Shown here: piece by piece, positions 9,101 through 12,008 of the stretch
How the letters are laid out: every line of letters starts with the position of its first letter
How positions within the stretch are numbered: the stretch's first letter is position 1
Source of the DNA: an uncultured Clostridia bacterium
GTDB lineage: Bacteria; Bacillota_A; Clostridia; Oscillospirales; Oscillospiraceae
Reading direction: 5' to 3'
DNA length: 12,008 nt
NCBI GenBank assembly: GCA_946410505.1
Contig: CAMKAP010000040.1
Span: forward strand, 1 to 12,008
Program-made: the position numbers and the translations under genes
Notes under the pieces: model-generated
The model's database searches: none
Seen by the model: only the letters and a program-made list of their open reading frames with translations
What the model was told of the DNA's origin: nothing

Positions 9101-9987
9101 CCGCTGTCCAGCGAGAGACCGGCCCAGAGACTCAGCAGCAGCGTCAGCAGCAGGTTTGCGCCGATGTACAGCCCGGAAAGAAAGGAGGGCGGCTCCCGGT
9201 AGAGATAGAAGCCCACGTGCCTGTTCGCGGCCTTGGCAGCGCGAATCAGCCGGCGTGCGCAGATATGCTCCTCCTCACCTTCCCGTCGGGCAAGCCTTTC
9301 CACCCGGCGCAGATAGTCCTCCCGGCTCTCCCGGTCCAGCTTCGGAAAACTGCCGTCGGGATCGGCGTCAAGCACCGCAGCCGTCACATCCGCGCTCAGA
9401 AGAAGCCTCTCCGTGTCCAGCTGGGAGAAGAGCCGCAGCGTGCTGAAGAGCGCCTCAAGCCGCTGCGCGCATTGGTCCAGATCCCCGCTGTAGGGCATCC
9501 GGCGGCAGACGGCGGCGATCTCCTCCACACAGGCGGCGCGGATACAGCAGGGGAACAGCGCCAGCTCTGCCCGTCGAAGCACGGTGACGGACTGAAACCC
9601 GTCCAGAAACAGGCGGCAGCGCTCCTCCGTTACCTTGCCCAGACTTGCGCGCAGCAGCACCCGGCAGAGGGAGAGGATCATCACACCCTCTTCGCACAGC
9701 CGCAGTCTGCGCGCGCGGCGCAGGGCCTCGGCCGCCTCCGTGACCTCCCGCCGGACCAGATACCAGTTGTCCATCAGCCACTCGCAGGCGGCTGGCGGGT
9801 CCGGGATCGAGCGGAAGCGCCGCCGGACGGCCTCCGTGCAGCGCCGCACCTCCAGCGCCCGCAGCCGAAGGGCATGGGCGGAGGCGGCGCCGCCGCGCTC
9901 CCCCACGGGGCGGAGCAGGCGTGCAGTGGATGCGGCATAGTCCCGCAGCCGCTCGTTTTCAATATAAACTGAGAGATTCTGATCCAT
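3142..9987 (-). CDS. Cyclic beta-1,2-glucan synthase (GT84-GH189-GH94 fusion, NdvB/ChvB/Cgs type)
   Basis: A 2281-residue membrane protein expected to polymerise UDP-glucose into beta-1,2-glucan, cyclise it, and trim chain length by phosphorolysis. Order seen: an Arg-rich, probably helical N-terminus (1-265); membrane segments near 269-291 and 297-322; GT84 domain (about 330-640) with GWERKRG, TLDADT (D475/D477), SHDAPEG and HRWVRGDWQ (622-630); further membrane segments (about 654-821) with the RRLLQWQTAAQAE motif; GH189, formerly Glycoamylase Pfam (about 875-1225), with SPTNIGLALLS, GHFYNWYDT, STVDSGNL, WTGTMFEYLMP, PWGISESAYYA and AHHVGMS; then GH94 with two beta-rich segments (about 1265-1455 and 1635-1845) and a helical barrel holding GFRDQLQD (R1914), GSGDWNDG (general acid probably D2050), GGQYSHAAVW (H2196) and WYTGSAGW (T2258-G2259, phosphate site). 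The ATG is chosen for its AAGGAG 6 bases upstream; a GTG 27 bases further up lacks one. Brucella Cgs is about 2867 residues, so this is a compact form. The GH189 segment SGCASLSLKRG departs from the family's usual GVPGLGLKRG-like sequence. A linear-glucan product is an alternative. Confidence 0.88.
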   Translation of the reverse strand: MDQNLSVYIENERLRDYAASTARLLRPVGERGGAASAHALRLRALEVRRCTEAVRRRFRSIPDPPAACEWLMDNWYLVRREVTEAAEALRRARRLRLCEEGVMILSLCRVLLRASLGKVTEERCRLFLDGFQSVTVLRRAELALFPCCIRAACVEEIAAVCRRMPYSGDLDQCAQRLEALFSTLRLFSQLDTERLLLSADVTAAVLDADPDGSFPKLDRESREDYLRRVERLARREGEEEHICARRLIRAAKAANRHVGFYLYREPPSFLSGLYIGANLLLTLLLSLWAGLSLDSGPAALLLLLPVSELIKRLLDAILLRLLPPRRLPRLDLTDGVPVEGRTLCVLSVLLTDPESARTAVRRLEELRFACRTEGRNLRFGLLADLPEAATETREEDAAILSAAREEIHRLNRLYTGGFYLFSRPRRFDGERWSGWERKRGALLELARLLSDRESSLTLTGDRDALAGTRFLLTLDADTRLYPGAAGELIGTMLHPLCRPKLDEERAVVVAGHAILHPRLDTELHSANATDFALAFAGPGGSDPYGGVCSELYMDAFDRGGFAGKGLIDLRALLLCSERHLPEGHVLSHDAPEGALLRGGFVGDVSFSDRFPSRPLAYYRRLHRWVRGDWQNLPFLFSPVLSAIDRWRLFDSLRRSLLPPMTLAAILAGFLLPGHPLALSAAAALLALTVSLFRAIAQSGLRRADRPRPRHYARLLTGLGGAIVQCSLRLWLLPYESWICLSAAAMALWRMTLSHRRLLQWQTAAQAEHGSAGLWTHLVGMWPGLLPALALLCLSPVILGRSAGLLWLLSPVAAWALSLPAAKESTLTASDRDWLRTAAADSLRYYTRFCTAEEHFLPPDNVQEQPPVGVAHRTSPTNIGLALLSFASAVDLNILEKRDASVRIGQILDTLERMPRFAGHFYNWYDTRTLLPLQPAVISTVDSGNLCACLTALHSALLDFGETVLAERAGALCLEMDFSLLYDRDRGLFYICYDPEASHGFGGWYDLMASEAMLTSFLAVARGEAPKKHWRRLSRAQLQKDGFRGLASWTGTMFEYLMPALFLPYERGSLLQESARFCLYAQQRQTFAGKPWGISESAYYALDPSLNYRYKASGCASLSLKRGQDEDLVIAPYASFLALAVRAPAAVRNLRRLEGFGARGELGFYEALDFTPSRCRRDEGELVRCVMAHHVGMSVLAAANALCDRIVVRRFMADPAMSACRLLLEERVPADGAVLRRELSRAPERPPRRTSEGWSQHGGRDDAPAAVLLSNGVWHLRCESSGEIRAMYGDLMVYDRPALRLEAGGKTGVLLPAGEAALWSFSEESAFWECRTEGCEAGLRLHTAAAEAGECWEWNLREDNTGGSVLYFTLPLRLCTGKDWRAHPAYWALGVTAEERDGALLLRRLPRGDKPGLWLCVACDRRFQFTFRPPTLKLQIVIEQSAKGLSSVRLALCAGSDADAALHGAQRILRDPGCGRMLSAASSRLGLAEAEIGAAMALLPQLDAPLSGAAPKSALWAHGISGDLPLLCCRADAREALPLLRRFLLLRSCGVEADLVFLSDEQGEYRQPLHAQIRRELGVLGLEALLGSAGGVHFAPTGSAEAIESRSAFVAGKPRREHQELHLPGLSDARRDTVPAYDWEADCFSFTVMNDLPPRLWQLPMVSGGMGVLVTECGPAALWWENAREMRLCAPVEDLRGVEAALPLWAETEDGPISLFAANDGRRCRVRFGRGWASYEKTLPDRELLTTVFAADGALILHVADAAGLPLRWALRPTLGPDGASLRLWTEGGVFVAENPESYLPGLRLLACANVPGTLRTDFLPPAMDWEGVGTGETVLVFTCREREALSALCSAEDAARALAETKAYWAEMCGKLRFLVKDPGIQRYLEGWSVYQTLCCRLLGRTSLYQSGGAYGFRDQLQDAVNLLPLSSVWARERILDACRHQYLEGDVMHWWHAHPEGDRGLRSRCADDLLWLPWALCEYTEATGDVAFALKKEPFLHSPALSAGERDRYERVSPSGKAQSLLRHAKAAIELCERRGFGEHGLPHMGSGDWNDGFDRVDGESVWMAFFLAHTAERFAALLQRLRDPEAERYRSLAARTLEAAEGSFNGRFYRRGYWADGSVLGGEERIDLLPQVWSAFCGARHADVALDAALRELVDEKRHLVLLFRPPFTEDERSPGYITGYGPGVRENGGQYSHAAVWLALALHARGRREEAERVLRMLLPESHAPLRYEAEPFVLAADVCNAPGREEAAGWTWYTGSAGWYLRAGGNLFPPLPNSDGI
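4623..4630 (-). repeat. Eight-G homopolymer in the coding strand of the glucan synthase
   Basis: The coding strand has eight consecutive G residues over codons 1786-1789 (Glu-Gly-Gly-Val). It lies just before the GH94 helical barrel. Slippage of one base would truncate the protein after GT84 and GH189 but before the phosphorolysis barrel. The reading frame is intact in this sequence. Confidence 0.85.
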
Positions 9988-9993
9988 GGCGGT

Positions 9994-9999
9994 CTCCTT
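9994..9999 (-). promoter_or_regulatory. Shine-Dalgarno site of the glucan synthase gene
   Basis: AAGGAG on the minus strand ends 6 bases before the ATG at 9987. It supports that start over the in-frame GTG at 10014, whose upstream bases show no comparable site. Confidence 0.8.
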
Positions 10000-10038
10000 G
10001 CAAGCATCATTCACAGGCTATTTTTTCCGGCGCAGGGT

Positions 10039-10066
10039 GTTCTATACATTTTCATGCGCCTGTTAA
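10039..10066 (-). promoter_or_regulatory. Candidate promoter of the glucan synthase gene
   Basis: Minus-strand -35 TTAACA (10066-10061, 5 of 6 consensus bases) with TAGAAC (10044-10039, 4 of 6) 16 bases away. An overlapping alternative is TTCTTA (10069-10064) with TATAGA (10046-10041) at 17 bases. Either would give a leader of roughly 40-50 nt. The match is weaker than for the divergent ylxM promoter, so the synthase may be expressed weakly or need activation. Confidence 0.4.
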
Positions 10067-10084
10067 GAAAAAATACTTGACAGG
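10059..10084. repeat. Imperfect inverted repeat between divergent promoters, possible operator
   Basis: Left arm CCTGTTAAG (10059-10067) and right arm CTTGACAGG (10076-10084) are complementary at 8 of 9 positions and separated by an 8-base A-rich spacer. The right arm contains the ylxM -35 box TTGACA; the left arm, read on the other strand, contains the candidate synthase -35 TTAACA. Part of the symmetry therefore follows from two opposed -35 boxes, but the match extends beyond the hexamers by one base on one side and two on the other. A regulator bound here could affect both directions; none is identified. Confidence 0.5.
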
Positions 10085-10105
10085 GAGAGGCAAGACGTGT
10101 ATACT
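10077..10105 (+). promoter_or_regulatory. Sigma-A type promoter of ylxM-ffh
   Basis: Perfect -35 TTGACA (10077-10082), 17-base spacer, and -10 TATACT (10100-10105, 5 of 6). The expected transcription start is near 10112, giving a leader of about 30 nt before the ylxM ATG. This is the strongest promoter match in the window, fitting the constant demand for SRP. Confidence 0.85.
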
Positions 10106-10121
10106 CTGTAAGGCTCAAGAG

Positions 10122-10130
10122 CTTGACAGG
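10122..10130 (+). repeat. Direct copy of CTTGACAGG next to the ylxM ribosome-binding site
   Basis: CTTGACAGG recurs exactly here, 46 bases downstream of the copy containing the -35 box. Its last bases run into the AGGAGGGG Shine-Dalgarno (10128-10135), 6-13 bases ahead of the ylxM ATG. It may be a second operator half-site or a chance repeat; no -10 box follows it, so it is not itself a promoter. Confidence 0.4.
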
Positions 10131-10141
10131 AGGGGTGCCGT

Positions 10142-10489
10142 ATGAGCGAAAGCCGACTGATGCAGTCCATGCTGCTGGATTTCTACGGCGAACTCCTGAC
10201 CGAAAAGCAGCGCGAATGTTACGATCTGCATTACAACGAGGATCTGTCTCTCTCCGAGATCGCGGAGCAGAGCGGGATCTCCCGCCAGGGCGTGTGGGAC
10301 AACATCCGCCGGGCGGAGGCCGCGCTGAACCAGATCGAGGAGAAAACCGGGCTGATCCGCCGCTTTGCCCAGAACCAGTCCACGCAGGAGCGCCTGCGGG
10401 AGAAGCTCTCCCAACTGCGCGAGCGCTGCAGCGGGGAAGAGCGGGCGCTGGCGGACGAGGCAATGGAGCTGCTCGACAGCTTCACGTGA
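10142..10489 (+). CDS. ylxM: YlxM family DNA-binding protein / SRP-associated regulator (UPF0122)
   Basis: 115-residue cytosolic protein of the YlxM/p13 family. A helix-turn-helix similar to sigma factor region 4 spans about residues 19-60: LTEKQRECYDLHY, then LSLSEIAEQSGISRQGVWD and a recognition-helix tail NIRRAEAAL. The remainder is a charged, coiled-coil-like helix (about 62-115). In Firmicutes ylxM nearly always precedes ffh; the family was described as an SRP component or modulator in Streptococcus, and its HTH suggests a regulatory role as well. AGGAGGGG stands about 8 bases before the ATG. Its TGA stop overlaps the weak TGAGGA site used by ffh 12 bases on, so the two genes are co-transcribed from the promoter at 10077-10105. 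Whether it binds the repeats upstream of its own gene is an untested inference. Confidence 0.95.
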   Translation: MSESRLMQSMLLDFYGELLTEKQRECYDLHYNEDLSLSEIAEQSGISRQGVWDNIRRAEAALNQIEEKTGLIRRFAQNQSTQERLREKLSQLRERCSGEERALADEAMELLDSFT

Positions 10490-10501
10490 GGATAGTATAA
10501 G

Positions 10502-11878
10502 ATGGCGTTTGAAAGCTTATCCGATAAACTGACAGCGGCCTTCAAGCGGCTGCGCGGCAAGGGCAGGCTGACCTCCGGCGACGTGAAGGAGGCTATGCGC
10601 GAGGTGCGCATGGCGCTTCTCGAAGCGGATGTGAGCTATAAGGTGGTCAAGGACTTCACCAAGTCCGTCACCGAGCGCGCCGTCGGCACGGACGTGCTGG
10701 AGGCGCTCAATCCCGCCCAGATGGTCATCAAGATCGTCAACGAGGAGCTCTGCAAGCTCATGGGCGGCGAGAACCAGAAGCTGAATATCGGCTCCAGATC
10801 GCCCAGTGTCGTGATGCTGGTGGGCCTGCAGGGCGCAGGCAAGACCACAAACGGCGCAAAGCTTGCCGGCTATATGCGCAAACAGGGCAAGCGCCCGCTG
10901 CTGGTCGCCTGCGACATCTACCGTCCCGCCGCCATCAAGCAGCTGGAGACCGTGGGCGCTCAGCTCAATATCCCCGTCTTCCAGATGGGACAGACAAACC
11001 CGGTGGACATCGCCAAGGCCGCCATCGAGCATGCAAAGAAGCACGGCAACGATCTGGTGTTCCTGGATACCGCCGGCCGTCTGCACATCGACGAGCAGCT
11101 GATGCAGGAACTCAAGGACATCCGCGACGCGGTGGAGCCCGCAGAGATCCTGCTGGTGGTGGACGCCATGACCGGTCAGGACGCGGTAAACGCTGCCACG
11201 GCCTTTGACGAGGCGCTGGGCGTCACGGGCGTGATGCTATCCAAGCTGGACGGCGACGCCAGAGGCGGCGCAGCCCTCTCCATCCGGGCGGCCACCGGCA
11301 AGCCCATCAAGTTCATGGGTGTGGGCGAGAAGCTCGATATGATCGAGCCCTTCCACCCGGACCGTATGGCCAGCCGTATCCTCGGCATGGGCGACGTGCT
11401 GACACTCATAGAAAAGGCCGAGCAGAGCTTTGACGAGAAGAAGGCGCTGGAGGCGGCGGAAAAGCTGCGCGCCAACCGCTTCACGCTCAGCGACTATCTG
11501 GAGCAGATGGGCCAGCTCAAGAACATGGGGGATCTGGGCGACCTGGCCGGGCTGATCCCGGGAATGGACGCCAAGGCTCTCAAGGGCGCCAAGATGGACG
11601 AGAAGGCCCTTGCGCGGCAGGAGGCCATCATCCTCTCCATGACCCCGGCGGAGCGCGATAATCCCACCATCCTGAACTCCAGCCGCAAAAAGCGCATCGC
11701 CGCCGGCTCCGGCACCCAGGTGGTGGATGTGAACCGCCTCATCAAGCAGTTCGAGGCCATGCAGCAGATGATGAAGCAGTTCTCCGGCAAGAACATGCGC
11801 AAGCTCCAGAAAAAGATGGGCAAGATGGGCGGCATGCCCGGCATGGGCGGCGGAGGATTCCCCGGCTTCGGGTTTTAA
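10502..11878 (+). CDS. ffh: Signal recognition particle GTPase Ffh (SRP54)
   Basis: 458-residue protein component of the signal recognition particle. It binds signal peptides on ribosomes together with SRP RNA and delivers them to FtsY. N domain about 1-95 (helical, with ALLEADVSYKVV); G domain about 96-298 with GLQGAGKTT (108-116, P-loop), the insertion-box segment DIYRPAAIKQL (138-148), DTAGR (189-193), SKLDGDARGG (247-256) and GVGEKLDMIEPF (273-284); M domain about 300-458 with the RNA-binding stretch NSSRKKRIAAGSGT (392-405), Met-rich helices and a Gly-rich GMGGGGFPGFGF end. G4 reads SKLD rather than the commoner TKLD, a conservative change. The length is typical. The ATG follows ylxM by 12 bases, with only a weak TGAGGA site, suggesting coupling to ylxM translation. 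Confidence 0.98.
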   Translation: MAFESLSDKLTAAFKRLRGKGRLTSGDVKEAMREVRMALLEADVSYKVVKDFTKSVTERAVGTDVLEALNPAQMVIKIVNEELCKLMGGENQKLNIGSRSPSVVMLVGLQGAGKTTNGAKLAGYMRKQGKRPLLVACDIYRPAAIKQLETVGAQLNIPVFQMGQTNPVDIAKAAIEHAKKHGNDLVFLDTAGRLHIDEQLMQELKDIRDAVEPAEILLVVDAMTGQDAVNAATAFDEALGVTGVMLSKLDGDARGGAALSIRAATGKPIKFMGVGEKLDMIEPFHPDRMASRILGMGDVLTLIEKAEQSFDEKKALEAAEKLRANRFTLSDYLEQMGQLKNMGDLGDLAGLIPGMDAKALKGAKMDEKALARQEAIILSMTPAERDNPTILNSSRKKRIAAGSGTQVVDVNRLIKQFEAMQQMMKQFSGKNMRKLQKKMGKMGGMPGMGGGGFPGFGF

Positions 11879-11885
11879 GAACCGA

Positions 11886-11917
11886 TGCCGCAGGGGCGGC
11901 TGATAGCCGCCTCGGCA
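11886..11917 (+). promoter_or_regulatory. Strong GC hairpin after ffh, no poly-U tail
   Basis: Inner stem GGCGGCT (11895-11901) pairs perfectly with AGCCGCC (11905-11911) across a 3-base loop. An outer stem TGCCG (11886-11890) pairs with CGGCA (11913-11917), separated from the inner stem by a 4-base/1-base internal loop. The next bases are AAAACACG, so it is not a standard intrinsic terminator on the plus strand. It may stabilise the ffh 3' end, act as a processing site, or attenuate read-through into rpsP. Confidence 0.6.
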
Positions 11918-11924
11918 AAACACG

Positions 11925-11953
11925 TTTACAACCGCAAACAGCGTTTGTAATAG
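11925..11953 (+). promoter_or_regulatory. Candidate rpsP promoter overlapping a second inverted repeat
   Basis: TTTACA (11925-11930, 5 of 6 for a -35) is followed after 17 bases by TAATAG (11948-11953, only 3 of 6 for a -10). The same bases form a hairpin: TTACAA (11926-11931) with TTGTAA (11945-11950), enclosing CGC/GCG (11933-11935 and 11941-11943) around a 5-base loop. Either reading gives rpsP some control separate from ffh; the promoter reading is weak. Confidence 0.35.
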
Positions 11954-11969
11954 ATAAGACAATTATTTT

Positions 11970-11976
11970 GGAGGAG
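11970..11976 (+). promoter_or_regulatory. Shine-Dalgarno site of rpsP
   Basis: GGAGGAG, 8 bases before the ATG at 11985. Strong, as usual for a ribosomal protein gene. Confidence 0.85.
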
Positions 11977-11984
11977 AAAATACA

Positions 11985-12008
11985 ATGGTTAAAATCAGAC
12001 TTCGCAGA
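11985..12008 (+). CDS. rpsP: Ribosomal protein S16, first 8 codons only
   Basis: The eight visible codons read MVKIRLRR, the characteristic start of bacterial ribosomal protein S16, a small-subunit assembly protein. It follows ffh, as in most Firmicutes, where rpsP continues into a KH-domain protein gene, rimM, trmD and rplS; those would lie outside this window. A strong GGAGGAG site precedes it. The rest of the gene is not visible, so the call rests on the N-terminus plus synteny. Confidence 0.9.

Noticed and set aside
9883..9894. Perfect 12-base palindrome GGCGGCGCCGCC
   Set aside because: It encodes a Gly-Gly-Ala-Ala-type run inside the glucan synthase and fits the local GC-rich codon bias; no second copy or context points to a function.
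8416..9972. 518-codon plus-strand open frame opposite the start of the glucan synthase
   Set aside because: Same reasoning: a Gln/Arg/Ala-rich antisense shadow without motifs or a convincing ribosome-binding site.
9988..10014. GTG at 10014 as start of the glucan synthase (9 extra residues)
   Set aside because: No Shine-Dalgarno at a suitable distance; the ATG at 9987 has AAGGAG 6 bases upstream, and that site would lie inside the longer frame.
10123..10128. Second TTGACA just before ylxM as a further promoter
   Set aside because: No -10-like hexamer lies 15-19 bases downstream, and it would start transcription inside ylxM; better read as a repeat copy.
10011..10463. 150-codon minus-strand frame across ylxM
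   Set aside because: Antisense to ylxM, Arg/Pro-rich, and it crosses the divergent promoter region; no motifs.

Overview
The window looks like chromosomal DNA from a GC-rich Firmicute, most likely a gut-type Clostridium of the Oscillospirales (Oscillibacter/Flavonifractor-like). This rests on the rightward ylxM-ffh-rpsP order (the classical Firmicute SRP/ribosomal locus), the YmfF/YmfH M16 peptidase pair, purine-rich Shine-Dalgarno sites and GC-rich codons. The taxonomic call is an inference from gene content and protein resemblance, not a database match.

Left part, minus strand (1-3089): a compact operon runs right to left as ymfF (M16 peptidase-like, no zinc motif), ymfH (M16 peptidase with HxxEH) and lgt (prolipoprotein diacylglyceryl transferase, cut off by the window start). 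ymfF and ymfH overlap by 14 bp and ymfH and lgt are 3 bp apart. A TATAAT box with an extended -10 TG lies just upstream of ymfF, and the TGA stop of the preceding gene forms part of it.

Centre, minus strand (3142-9987): one giant gene of 2281 codons fills more than half the window. Its motifs match the whole architecture of cyclic beta-1,2-glucan synthases: a membrane-embedded GT84 glycosyltransferase, a GH189 cyclisation (transglycosylation) domain and a GH94 phosphorolysis module. It is shorter than the proteobacterial enzymes, but every diagnostic motif I looked for is present. No glucan exporter gene or glucan-modifying gene is visible here.

Right part, plus strand (10142-12008): ylxM (helix-turn-helix regulator/SRP-associated protein), ffh (SRP GTPase) and the first 8 codons of rpsP (ribosomal protein S16). 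The 154-bp divergent region between the glucan synthase and ylxM holds a near-consensus promoter for ylxM, a weaker candidate promoter for the synthase, and an imperfect 9-bp inverted repeat overlapping both -35 boxes. A third, direct copy of the repeat unit lies at the ylxM Shine-Dalgarno. The 106-nt ffh-rpsP gap contains two inverted repeats and no obvious poly-U terminator.

There are no tRNAs, rRNAs, CRISPR arrays, insertion sequences or gene-free stretches above 300 bases. The most notable elements are the compact Gram-positive glucan synthase and the shared divergent control region. I do not see a previously undescribed multi-gene system.
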